A DNA stretch of 55,537 nucleotides from an uncultured Oscillospiraceae bacterium (GTDB lineage: Bacteria; Bacillota; Clostridia; Oscillospirales; Oscillospiraceae), in assembly GCA_947627325.1 (NCBI GenBank), contig CANQVO010000014.1:1-55537 (forward strand), in the 5' to 3' direction. How positions within the stretch are numbered: the stretch's first letter is position 1; every line of letters begins with the position of its first letter. The notes beneath the pieces were generated by a model. The model saw nothing but the letters and a program-made list of their open reading frames with translations. It did not search any database and was not told the DNA's origin. The translations under genes were made by a program, and so were the position numbers. This document shows positions 1-7,625 of this stretch, piece by piece.

Positions 1-1727
1 ATCATGCCGTGGCTGGTGCGCTTGGCGTAGGGCTCCTTGGTGGGCACCACGCCGATGTCATAGAGGAACTTGTGCCAGAAGCGGGAGTAGAGCAGGTGGA
101 GGGTGGTGTGCTCCATGCCGCCGTTGTACCAGTCCACCGGGGACCAGTAGTCCAGGGCCTCCTGGGAAGCGATGGCGTCCGGGTTCTTGGGGTCCATATA
201 CCGCAGGAAGTACCAGCTGGACCCCGCCCACTGGGGCATGGTGTCCGTCTCCCGCTTGGCGGGGGCGCCGCAGTGGGGGCAGGTGGTGTTGACCCAGTCG
301 GTCATCTTGGAGAGGGGGCTCTCGCCGTCGTCGGTGGGCTCGTAGCTCTCCACCTCGGGCAGGACCAGGGGGAGCTGGTCCTCCGGCACGGGGACCCAGC
401 CGCAGTGGTCGCAGTAGACCATGGGGATGGGCTCGCCCCAGTACCGCTGGCGGGAGAAGACCCAGTCCCGGAGCTTGTAGTTGACCTTCTCCCGGCCGAT
501 GCCCTTCTCCTCCAGCCACTTGGTCATGACGGGGATGGCCTCCTTGACGGTCAGGCCGTTCAAAAACGCGGAGTTCACCAGGATGCCCGTGTCGTCCTTG
601 GCGGTGAACGCCTCCTTCTGCACGTCCTCCCCGCCGGAGACCACCTCGATGATCTCACAGCCGAACTTCTTGGCGAAGGCCCAGTCCCGGGTATCGTGGG
701 CGGGGACGGCCATGATGGCGCCGGTGCCGTAGGAGGCCAGGACGTAGTCGGAGATAAAGATGGGGATCTCCTTGCCGTTGACGGGGTTGATGGCCTTGAC
801 GCCCTTTAGCTCCACGCCGGTCTTCTCCTTGTCGGCGGTGAGCTCAGTGCGCTCAAAGTCGCTCTTGCGGGCGGCCTCCGCCTGGTAGGCGGTCACCTCG
901 TCCCAGTTGGCGATCTGGTCCTTCCACTTCTCCAGCAGCTTGTGCTCCGGGGAGACGACCATATAGGTGGCGCCGAAGAGGGTGTCGCACCGGGTGGTGA
1001 AGACGGTGAGGGAGTCCCCGGTGGTGACGGGGAAATCCACCTCCGCGCCGGTGGAGCGGCCGATCCAGTTCTTCTGCTGGGTCTTCACCCGCTCAATGTA
1101 GTCCAGCTCGTCCAGGTCGTCGATGAGCCGCTGGGCGTACTCGGTGATTTTGAGCATCCACTGGCTCTTCTCCTTGCGGACCACGGGGGCGCCGCATCGC
1201 TCGCAGACCCCCTCCACCACCTCCTCGTTGGCCAGCACGCACTTGCAGGAGGTGCACCAGTTCACCGGCATGGTGGTCTTGTAGGCCAGGCCGTGTTTGT
1301 AGAGTTGGAGGAAGATCCACTGGGTCCACTTATAATAGGTGGGGTCGGTGGTGTTGATGACCCGGTCCCAGTCGAAGGAGTAGCCCAGCATCTGGAGCTG
1401 GTTGGTAAAGTTCTCGATGTTGTCGTGGGTGACCTTGGCGGGGTGGATGTGGTTTTTGATGGCGTAGTTCTCCGTGGGCAGGCCAAAGGCATCGTACCCC
1501 ATGGGGAACAGGACGTTCAGCCCCTCCATCCGCTTTTTCCGGGCCACCACGTCCATGGCGGTGTAGGGCCGGGCGTGGCCCACGTGGAGGCCCTGGCCGG
1601 AGGGATAGGGGAACTCCACCAGGGCGTAGAACTTGGGCTTGTCGCCGCCGGTGGGGGCGGCGAAGGTCTTTTCCTCCAGCCACCGCTTCTGCCACTTCTT
1701 CTCGATGGCGCTGGGATCGTACTTCAT
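1..1727 (-). CDS. leuS: Leucyl-tRNA synthetase, N-terminal part (cut by left edge)
   Basis: Class I aminoacyl-tRNA synthetase that charges tRNA-Leu in the cytoplasm. About 575 of the usual 800 or so codons are present; the 3' part, with the KMSKS motif and anticodon-binding domain, lies beyond the left edge. The translation begins [16 protein letters not shown]. It shows the class I HIGH-type motif as HVGH after PYPSGQGL, a zinc-type cluster (CTSCKC...CERCG), the editing-domain stretch ([19 protein letters not shown]) and [15 protein letters not shown]. The start ATG at 1727 has AAGGAAG upstream. A strong promoter lies just before it, with a leader of only about 80 nt, so no T-box fits. Confidence 0.97.
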   Translation of the reverse strand, partial: MKYDPSAIEKKWQKRWLEEKTFAAPTGGDKPKFYALVEFPYPSGQGLHVGHARPYTAMDVVARKKRMEGLNVLFPMGYDAFGLPTENYAIKNHIHPAKVTHDNIENFTNQLQMLGYSFDWDRVINTTDPTYYKWTQWIFLQLYKHGLAYKTTMPVNWCTSCKCVLANEEVVEGVCERCGAPVVRKEKSQWMLKITEYAQRLIDDLDELDYIERVKTQQKNWIGRSTGAEVDFPVTTGDSLTVFTTRCDTLFGATYMVVSPEHKLLEKWKDQIANWDEVTAYQAEAARKSDFERTELTADKEKTGVELKGVKAINPVNGKEIPIFISDYVLASYGTGAIMAVPAHDTRDWAFAKKFGCEIIEVVSGGEDVQKEAFTAKDDTGILVNSAFLNGLTVKEAIPVMTKWLEEKGIGREKVNYKLRDWVFSRQRYWGEPIPMVYCDHCGWVPVPEDQLPLVLPEVESYEPTDDGESPLSKMTDWVNTTCPHCGAPAKRETDTMPQWAGSSWYFLRYMDPKNPDAIASQEALDYWSPVDWYNGGMEHTTLHLLYSRFWHKFLYDIGVVPTKEPYAKRTSHGM

Positions 1728-1815
1728 CTTCTCAACACTTCCTTGATTTGCGTTTGGGATAAACGCCGCGTTATTACATCATGGTTGCGGGCCTCTGTTC
1801 GGCTCGCGCGCAGAT

Positions 1816-1844
1816 ATTATAGCGAAAGTTCGGGCCGATTGCAA
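1816..1844 (-). promoter_or_regulatory. Sigma-A-type promoter for leuS
   Basis: TTGCAA (1839-1844) and a perfect TATAAT (1816-1821) are separated by 17 nt on the minus strand. Transcription would start near 1809, about 80 nt before the leuS ATG, so leuS can be transcribed apart from the upstream cluster. Confidence 0.75.
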
Positions 1845-1855
1845 GGGGGAAGGCG

Positions 1856-2215
1856 TCACTGGGGCTTGAGGACGTCGGACAGGTCCAGGGGAACGGCATC
1901 GCTCCACAGCCGCTCCAGGTTGTAGAACTCCCGGGCCTCGGGCATGAAGATGTGGATGACCACGCTGACGTAGTCCAACAGCACCCACACCCCGCCCCGG
2001 TGGCCCTCGATGTGGTGGGGCTCCTCCCCCAAGTTCTTCATGGTCTCCTCGCACAGGTCGGACAGGGCCTTGACCTGGGTGGAGGAGGTGGCGGTGCAGA
2101 TGACAAAGTAGTCGGCCAGGGTGGTCACATCGGTGGTCTCCAGCACGGTGAGATCGCCGGCCTTCTTGCTGTCCAGGGCCTTGGCGGCGGCCAGGGCCAG
2201 TTCCTTCGGGGTCAT
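1856..2215 (-). CDS. rsfS: Ribosomal silencing factor RsfS
   Basis: A 119-residue protein of the RsfS/Iojap family. The family binds ribosomal protein L14 and blocks subunit joining when nutrients are short. Family features seen: KAGDLTVLETTDVTTLADYFVICTA with the DYFVI core, the E(E)PHHIEG segment, and WVLLDYVSVVIHIFMPEAREFYNLERLW near the C-terminus. Length is normal. The ATG has GAAAGGAG upstream. It lies 30 bp downstream of the LCP gene and before leuS, in the usual Firmicutes order nadD-yqeK-(LCP)-rsfS-leuS. Confidence 0.95.
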   Translation of the reverse strand: MTPKELALAAAKALDSKKAGDLTVLETTDVTTLADYFVICTATSSTQVKALSDLCEETMKNLGEEPHHIEGHRGGVWVLLDYVSVVIHIFMPEAREFYNLERLWSDAVPLDLSDVLKPQ

Positions 2216-2245
2216 GGGATCGCTCCTTTCCTCATTCGCGGGCGG

Positions 2246-3820
2246 TCAGTCCAGGACGATGCCCTGGGGACCGGTGGAAGACGGGGTGGGTTCGGGCTCG
2301 GACGGTTCGGAGGTCTCCGGCGCGGTCTCGGGGGGCTCGGGCTCGTCGGCGGAGGGCTCCGAGGGCGCGGGGGCCTCGTCAGAGGGCTCCGGCGCGTCGC
2401 CGGGGGCCTGGCTGGGCCGGGTGTCGTCGTCGGGCGCATCGCCGGGCCGAGGGCTGGCGTCGGGATCATCGCTGGGCCGGGCGCTGGCATCGGGAGTGCC
2501 GCTGGGCTCGGCGGAGTTGTCGGCGGGCTCGGAGGAGCTGTCGTCGTCAGGCTCGGGGGACGCCTCCTCACTGGGCTCCGGGGACGGGGCTGGATCGGTC
2601 TTGGACCCGCCCACCATCGCGGCGGGCTTGGGGGAGGTGTACACGGGGGTGGAGCCTGTCCCGGTGCCGCTGTAAATATAATACCCCCGGCTGGAGCTGT
2701 ATTGCAGGATGTGCAGGGCCTCCATGGGGATGTCCTCTTTGTAGGGGTTCAGGCAGTCGTTGAGAACGCCCAGGAGCTCGTCGGGATTGGCCTGGACGTA
2801 GGACTCGCCATTCACGTAAATCGGGGTGTTGGGCATGGTGGTAAAGAGGACGTTTTCCATCTTCAGCCCGCCCAGGATGGCCCGCTCCGCGAAGGCCACC
2901 AGGTTGCCCACCGTCAGATTGGTGTCCACCTCGTCCAGGAAGATGTTGGCGAACTTGGTGATGTTTTCGATCTTCAGGCACTTTTTGATGACTTCCTTCA
3001 TCAGGGCCTGCTGGGTCCCGATGCGGCCCACGTCGCCGGTGGCGTAGCCGCCGCCGGAGTTGTTGTGCCGCCAGCGCACCACCCCCATGGCCTCCTCCCC
3101 GGTGAGGACGCGCTTGCCCGCGGCGACGTCGATGTGGAGGTTTTGGGTGGGGTCGTCATATTTCATGTGGAAGGGGACCTCAAACTCCACCCCGCCGATG
3201 GCGTCCACCAGCCGGCCAAAGGACTCCCAACTGACGACGAAGTAGAAGTCGGGGACAAAACTCACCATGTCCCCCACGGCCTCCCGCAGGTACTCGATGC
3301 CCTCTTTTTTCTCGTCCTTCTTGGCGTAGTAGAGGCCCAGGTTCCAAACGCCGTTGAGTTTGCGGTTGTGGTCGGGGTGGCGGGCATCCACCATGGTGTC
3401 CCGGGGGATGCTCATGATGGAGAGCTTCTGGTTGGGGATGTCATAGGCCGCCAGCATCATGGTATCTGTGTTCCCGCCGCCGCCGGTGTCCCGGCCCACC
3501 ACCAGGAAGGTGTAGAAGTCCTTCTTGCGGGGGGCCTTGGACATGAGGTTGTCGGGCAACTGGTCCCCGGTGACCGGGTCGACCATGGGCAGGGGGGCCG
3601 CGTCTTTGGAGCCGTGGGGCATATTGACCAGCACCTGGTGGACGATCACCAGGACGAGCAGGACCACCACCACCGCCGCCAGGACGATGAGCAGGACCTT
3701 TTTCCACTTGGCCATGCCCGGCTTCCCGCCATCGTCCTGGGCGGGGTCCCGCCGGGTGGCCTGGTCGTGCTCGGGCATATTTTTCTCTAAGCGTGAGCCG
3801 CCTTTTCTCTGTTTCTTCAT
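2246..3820 (-). CDS. LCP (LytR-CpsA-Psr) family cell-wall polymer transferase
   Basis: A membrane-anchored LCP protein of 524 residues. The family transfers undecaprenyl-linked glycopolymers (teichoic acid or capsule) onto peptidoglycan outside the cell. A charged N-terminus (about 1-40) is followed by one membrane helix (about 41-65, VLLIVLAAVVVVLLVLVIV). The LCP domain then shows FLVVGRDTGGGGNTDTMMLAAYD, SIMSIPRDTMVD, the INxxYxxG-equivalent NRKLNGVWNLGLYYAKK, and ALMKEVIKKCLK. The last 160 or so residues form a low-complexity Pro/Ser/Glu/Asp tail of repeated P-S-E/D units, probably extracytoplasmic and disordered. It sits between nadD-yqeK and rsfS. The acceptor polymer cannot be read from sequence. 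Confidence 0.92.
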   Translation of the reverse strand: MKKQRKGGSRLEKNMPEHDQATRRDPAQDDGGKPGMAKWKKVLLIVLAAVVVVLLVLVIVHQVLVNMPHGSKDAAPLPMVDPVTGDQLPDNLMSKAPRKKDFYTFLVVGRDTGGGGNTDTMMLAAYDIPNQKLSIMSIPRDTMVDARHPDHNRKLNGVWNLGLYYAKKDEKKEGIEYLREAVGDMVSFVPDFYFVVSWESFGRLVDAIGGVEFEVPFHMKYDDPTQNLHIDVAAGKRVLTGEEAMGVVRWRHNNSGGGYATGDVGRIGTQQALMKEVIKKCLKIENITKFANIFLDEVDTNLTVGNLVAFAERAILGGLKMENVLFTTMPNTPIYVNGESYVQANPDELLGVLNDCLNPYKEDIPMEALHILQYSSSRGYYIYSGTGTGSTPVYTSPKPAAMVGGSKTDPAPSPEPSEEASPEPDDDSSSEPADNSAEPSGTPDASARPSDDPDASPRPGDAPDDDTRPSQAPGDAPEPSDEAPAPSEPSADEPEPPETAPETSEPSEPEPTPSSTGPQGIVLD

Positions 3821-3833
3821 GCTCCCATTCCTT

Positions 3834-5030
3834 TCAATGCCGTAAAGAATCCAACGCCGCTTGCGTGTTGGGGTGGACCGCTCTCCCCTTCTCCTTCATC
3901 TCCGCGATGGACATCTCGCACCCCAGGGCCACGGCGGCGTCCAGATCGGTGTACGCCAACTCCCGCAGCCGCTCCACGCCGGGGAAGTCCCGGTGGGGCT
4001 CCATGTAGTCTGCCAGGTATATGATCTTCTCCAGAAGGGTCATATCCCCCTTGCCGGTGGTGTGGTAATAGATGGCGGCCTGGACCTCCCGTGGCTCGCC
4101 GAAGATGTGGCAGGCCAGGGCGGCCCCCGTCTTGGCGTGGAGCAGTTTTTCCGACTGCCGCTCCAGCTCATCCAGTTCCACGCCGTACCGCTGGCAGACG
4201 GCGAAGTGTTCCTCCACGGTGTAGTACTTGGTGCAGTCGTGGAGGATGGCGGCCCGGCGGGCCCGGTCCACGTCGGCGCCCCAGCGCCGGGCCAGCTTCA
4301 CCGCCTCCTCCTCCGTCCCCTGGACGTGGGGGATGCGCTTGGCGTACATCATGGAGTAGCTCACCGCCCGCAGTTGGTCGTCGGGCAGATGGGCCAGGTC
4401 CACTGTCACGCCGTAGAGCCCCCGGCGGAGGATATAGCCGAACACCTGGCTCCACAAAAGGCCCTCCGCGTCCTGAAGATCGCCGGACTTCAACAGCTCC
4501 CGCACCTGGGTGGAGGACACGTCCACCACCTCTGGCAGGGCCAGCACCTCCGTCCTGGCCCCAAAGGCCTGTGCCAGGTACGCCGCCTGCTTTTCCAGGG
4601 GGGCGATCCCCTCCCCGGCGGCGCGGGCAAAGCCGCAGAGGCCGGCGGCGGCGCAGATCCGCTGGGGGGCGTACCAGGTGTGGAAGGATAAAAACATATC
4701 GCTTCCCATCACCAGCCAGAACTCATCGTCCGGGTACTGGGCGGCCAGGGCCTCCACAGTGTCGGCGGTGTAGCTCTTCCCCGCCCGGGTCAGCTCCCGG
4801 TCGTCCGCCGTCACACTGCCGGGGGGCGCGATCCCGTCCGCCATCAGCCGGGTCATCCGCAGACGGTCCTCCGCCGGAGCGGAGATGGCATCCAGCGCCT
4901 TGTGGGGCGGCTGTTTGGCGGGGACAAGGATGAGCTTGTCCAATCCCAACAGGTCCTTCACCTGCGCGGCGGCGGCCATGTGCCCCAGGTGGGGCGGGTC
5001 AAAGGTGCCGCCGTAAATGCCGATTTTCAT
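3834..5030 (-). CDS. nadD: NadD-YqeK fusion: nicotinate-nucleotide adenylyltransferase plus HD hydrolase
   Basis: A two-domain protein of 398 residues. Residues 1-200 are NadD, which makes nicotinate adenine dinucleotide from NaMN and ATP: GGTFDPPHLGH (7-17, HxGH nucleotidyltransferase motif) and SSTQVR (172-177, the second ATP-binding motif). Residues 205-398 are a YqeK-type HD domain with RIPHVQGT (His235), AILHDCTKY (His264-Asp265) and YHTTGKGDMTLLEKIIYLADYMEPHRDFPGV. The YqeK family includes symmetrical Ap4A hydrolases. In many Firmicutes the two are separate adjacent genes; here they form one reading frame. The start is 11 nt after the yhbY-side gap and has a purine-rich site (GGGGGAATGCT). 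Confidence 0.95.
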   Translation of the reverse strand: MKIGIYGGTFDPPHLGHMAAAAQVKDLLGLDKLILVPAKQPPHKALDAISAPAEDRLRMTRLMADGIAPPGSVTADDRELTRAGKSYTADTVEALAAQYPDDEFWLVMGSDMFLSFHTWYAPQRICAAAGLCGFARAAGEGIAPLEKQAAYLAQAFGARTEVLALPEVVDVSSTQVRELLKSGDLQDAEGLLWSQVFGYILRRGLYGVTVDLAHLPDDQLRAVSYSMMYAKRIPHVQGTEEEAVKLARRWGADVDRARRAAILHDCTKYYTVEEHFAVCQRYGVELDELERQSEKLLHAKTGAALACHIFGEPREVQAAIYYHTTGKGDMTLLEKIIYLADYMEPHRDFPGVERLRELAYTDLDAAVALGCEMSIAEMKEKGRAVHPNTQAALDSLRH

Positions 5031-5050
5031 AGCATTCCCCCTGACTGCCC

Positions 5051-5371
5051 CTATACCCGCTTGGCGGGCTTTACCAGGACGATCTTATCTTTCTTTTCCT
5101 TATTATGACTTGGACGGTAGAGGACGAATTTAGTTCCAATGACCTGGACCACCTCGGACCGGGTGGCCTTGGCCAGGGCCTCGGCGGCCTCCCGGGGGGA
5201 GAGGGGCGCGTTTTCCAGCACCCTGCCCTTGATGAGCTCCCGGGCCTCCAGAGCGTCGTTGGCCTGGGCGATCAGGTTGTCCCCCACGCCGTCCTTGCCG
5301 ATGTGGAGGATGGTGTCGATGCCGTTGGCCAGGCCCCGCAGTTGGGCGCGCTGTTTACTGGTCAAGTCCAC
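5051..5371 (-). CDS. yhbY: YhbY/CRM-domain ribosome assembly RNA-binding protein
   Basis: A small 106-residue CRM-domain protein of the YhbY family, which binds pre-50S particles. Typical features are LTSKQRAQLRGLAN at the start, the HIGKDGVGDNLI loop carrying the GxxG-like signature, ALEARELIKGRVLEN, and EVVQVIGTKFVLYRPS at the end, followed by a Lys-rich tail. The start is GTG at 5371 with GGAGGG upstream. It overlaps the 3' end of rdgB by 17 nt, which suggests translational coupling. Confidence 0.93.
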   Translation of the reverse strand: MDLTSKQRAQLRGLANGIDTILHIGKDGVGDNLIAQANDALEARELIKGRVLENAPLSPREAAEALAKATRSEVVQVIGTKFVLYRPSHNKEKKDKIVLVKPAKRV

Positions 5372-5954
5372 GCAGATATCCCTCCAGTTCCACCTTGAAT
5401 TTTTCCAATGCCCTGCCCCGGTGGGAGATGGCGTTTTTCTCCTCCGCCGTCATCTGGGCGAAGGTCTTGCGGAGGGGCGGGACGAAGAACACCGGGTCGT
5501 AGCCAAAGCCGTTCTCCCCCTGGGGGGCGTAGGCGATGGTGCCGGGGCACTCCCCCCGGGCGGTCAGCACGTCCCCGCCGGGGAAGCAGGCGGTGACCAC
5601 CGAGACGAACTTGGCCCCCCGGTCCACCTGTCCCCGCAGCGCCTCCAGCACCAGCCGGTACCGCTCCTGGTCGGACAGGCCCTCCCCGCCGTAGCGGGCG
5701 GAGTACACCCCCGGCGCGCCTGCCAGGGCGTTGACGCACAGGCCGGAATCGTCGGCGATGGCGGGCAGGCCGGTGGCCTCCATCACCGCCTTGGCTTTCA
5801 AAAGGGAGTCCTCCTCAAAGGTCTCCCCCGTCTCCTCCACATCCACGTCCACGCCCACCTGGGACTCCAGGACCACTTCCACGTCCATGTCGCCCAAAAT
5901 GCGCTGGAGCTCGGCGAGCTTGTGGGGGTTCTTGCTGGCCAGGACAAATTTCAT
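5355..5954 (-). CDS. rdgB: RdgB/HAM1 family non-canonical purine NTP pyrophosphatase
   Basis: Hydrolyses dITP, XTP and similar damaged purine nucleotides to the monophosphate, keeping them out of DNA and RNA. At 199 residues it has normal length. Motifs: FVLASKNPHKLAELQ at the N-terminus (nucleotide binding), ETGETFEEDSLLKAKA, the metal-binding AIADDSGLCVNALAGAPGVYSARYGG, ENGFGYDPVFFVPP, and ISHRGRALEKF. The gene lies between rph and yhbY with short gaps, an order frequent in clostridia. Confidence 0.96.
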   Translation of the reverse strand: MKFVLASKNPHKLAELQRILGDMDVEVVLESQVGVDVDVEETGETFEEDSLLKAKAVMEATGLPAIADDSGLCVNALAGAPGVYSARYGGEGLSDQERYRLVLEALRGQVDRGAKFVSVVTACFPGGDVLTARGECPGTIAYAPQGENGFGYDPVFFVPPLRKTFAQMTAEEKNAISHRGRALEKFKVELEGYLRGLDQ

Positions 5955-5966
5955 CTCTCTGTCTCC

Positions 5967-6683
5967 TTACCCGTTCAAAGCGGCGTTTTGGATCTCCCGC
6001 AGTTCCCCGATCCCCTTGGCGCAGAGGTCCAGCAGGGTCCGCTGTTCCTCCGGGGTGAAGGCCCTGCCCTCCCCGGTGCCCTGGATCTCCACCAATCGGC
6101 CCTCCCCGGTCATGACGCAGTTGAAGTCCACCTGGGCGGCGCTGTCCTCCTCGTAGCAGAGGTCCAGCAGGGCCGCATCCTCCACGATGCCCGCCGACAC
6201 GGCGGCCACCTGGCCGATCAGGGGGTCCTCCGTCAGGAGCCCGTCCGCCATCAGCTTCCGGCAGGCCAGGGCCAGGGCCACATAGCCCCCGGTGACGCTG
6301 GCGGTGCGGGTGCCCCCGTCCCCCTGGAGCACGTCGCAGTCCACGGTGATGGTGCGCCCGCCCAGCTTCTTGAGGTCCACGCAGGCCCGGAGGGACCGGC
6401 CCACCAGCCGCTGGATCTCCGCGCTCCGGGGGGAGAGCTTGAGCTTGGCGATGTCCCGGCGGCTCCGCTCCCGGTTGGCCCGGGGGAGCATGGAGTACTC
6501 CGCCGTCACCCAGCCCTCCCCCTCCGGGACGTGGGGCGGGGTGCGCTCCTCCACCGAGGCGGCGCAGAGCACCCGGGTGTTGCCGCAGGTGATGAGGGCG
6601 CTGCCCTCGGCGAATTTCAGGTAGCCGGTCTCAATGCGTACCGGCCGGAGTTGGTCGCTTTTTCTTCCGTCGATCCGAGCCAT
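5967..6683 (-). CDS. rph: Ribonuclease PH
   Basis: Phosphorolytic 3'-5' exoribonuclease that trims tRNA 3' ends. At 238 residues it is full length. It starts MARIDGRKSDQLRPVRIETGY and contains GNTRVLCAASVEERTPP, the RANRERSRRD stretch with family Arg residues, QRLVGRSLRACVDLKKLGGRTITVDCDVLQGDGGTRTASVTGGYVAL, and a C-terminal MTGEGRLVEIQGTGEGRAFT. It has an AGGGAG site upstream and lies 14 bp after ftsY. Confidence 0.97.
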   Translation of the reverse strand: MARIDGRKSDQLRPVRIETGYLKFAEGSALITCGNTRVLCAASVEERTPPHVPEGEGWVTAEYSMLPRANRERSRRDIAKLKLSPRSAEIQRLVGRSLRACVDLKKLGGRTITVDCDVLQGDGGTRTASVTGGYVALALACRKLMADGLLTEDPLIGQVAAVSAGIVEDAALLDLCYEEDSAAQVDFNCVMTGEGRLVEIQGTGEGRAFTPEEQRTLLDLCAKGIGELREIQNAALNG

Positions 6684-6697
6684 CCGCTCTCCCTCCT

Positions 6698-7597
6698 TTA
6701 GATCAGCGCCCTGGCGAAGGCCGCGGGGTCAAAGGGCATCAGGTCGTCCACGCCCTCGCCCACGCCGATGTACTTCACCGGCAGACCCAATTCGTGGGCG
6801 ATGGCCAGGACAATGCCCCCCTTGGCGGTGCCGTCCAGCTTGGTGAGGACGATGCCGGTGAGGCCGGCGGTCTCCTGGAACTGCTTGGCCTGGATGAGGC
6901 CGTTTTGCCCGGTGGTGGCGTCCAGCACCAGCAGGGTCTCCCGGCTGGAGTTGGGGCACTCCCGGTCGATGATCCGGCTGATCTTGCCCAGCTCGTTCAT
7001 CAGGTTCTGCTTGTTGTGGAGCCGCCCGGCGGTGTCCACCAGCACGGCGTCGCACCCACGGGCACGGGCGGCGGCCAGGGCGTCAAAGACCACCGAGGCG
7101 GGGTCCGCCCCCTCGTGCTGTTTGACGATGTCCACCCCCGCCCGCTCGGCCCAGATGGTCAGCTGGTCGGCGGCGGCGGCCCGGAAGGTGTCCGCGGCGG
7201 CCAGCAGGACCTTCTGACCCTCCCCTTTCATCCGGGCGGCCAGCTTGCCGATGGTGGTGGTCTTGCCCACGCCGTTGACACCGATAAAGAGCACTACGCC
7301 GGGCTTTTGGCTCAGCGCCAACCCCGGCTCCCCCACCGTCAGCATCTGGGCGATCACGTCCTGCAAGAGCGCCCGGGCGCCCTGGGCGTCCTTGATCTTG
7401 GCCTCCCGAGTCCGGCGGCGCAGGGTATCCACCACCTCCATGGTGGTGTCCACGCCCATGTCGGCGAGGATGAGGGTCTCCTCCAACTCGTCGTAAAAGT
7501 CGTCGGTCAGTTCCCCGGCAAAGAGGTTGTCCAGGGAGTGGCCGATGTTCTCCTTGGTGCGGGTCAGTCCCGCCTTGATCTTCTCAAAAAATCCCAC
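6698..7597 (-). CDS. ftsY: Signal recognition particle receptor FtsY
   Basis: SRP receptor GTPase that docks SRP-ribosome complexes at the membrane. At 299 residues it is the short Gram-positive form, without the long acidic A domain. The N-terminal NG helices are followed by the P-loop GVNGVGKTT (106-114), DTFRAAAADQL (136-146), DTAGR (188-192), and TKLDGTAKGG (252-261). The C-terminal helix includes YIGVGEGVDDLMPFDP. It lies 28 bp downstream of smc, and the smc-ftsY pair is conserved in Firmicutes. Confidence 0.98.
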   Translation of the reverse strand: MGFFEKIKAGLTRTKENIGHSLDNLFAGELTDDFYDELEETLILADMGVDTTMEVVDTLRRRTREAKIKDAQGARALLQDVIAQMLTVGEPGLALSQKPGVVLFIGVNGVGKTTTIGKLAARMKGEGQKVLLAAADTFRAAAADQLTIWAERAGVDIVKQHEGADPASVVFDALAAARARGCDAVLVDTAGRLHNKQNLMNELGKISRIIDRECPNSSRETLLVLDATTGQNGLIQAKQFQETAGLTGIVLTKLDGTAKGGIVLAIAHELGLPVKYIGVGEGVDDLMPFDPAAFARALI

Positions 7598-7625
7598 GGC
7601 GATGTTCCTTTCCCTTGCTGAAAAA

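Noticed and set aside
1728-1855. T-box leader for leuS.
   Set aside because: The leader from the visible promoter is only about 80 nt and lacks the specifier and antiterminator blocks.
2246-3790. Long open frames on the plus strand opposite the LCP, FtsY, SMC and other GC-rich genes (up to about 760 codons).
   Set aside because: They are antisense shadows of GC-rich codons: rich in Gly, Val, Leu, His and Gln, without ribosome sites, while the minus-strand frames carry clear families.
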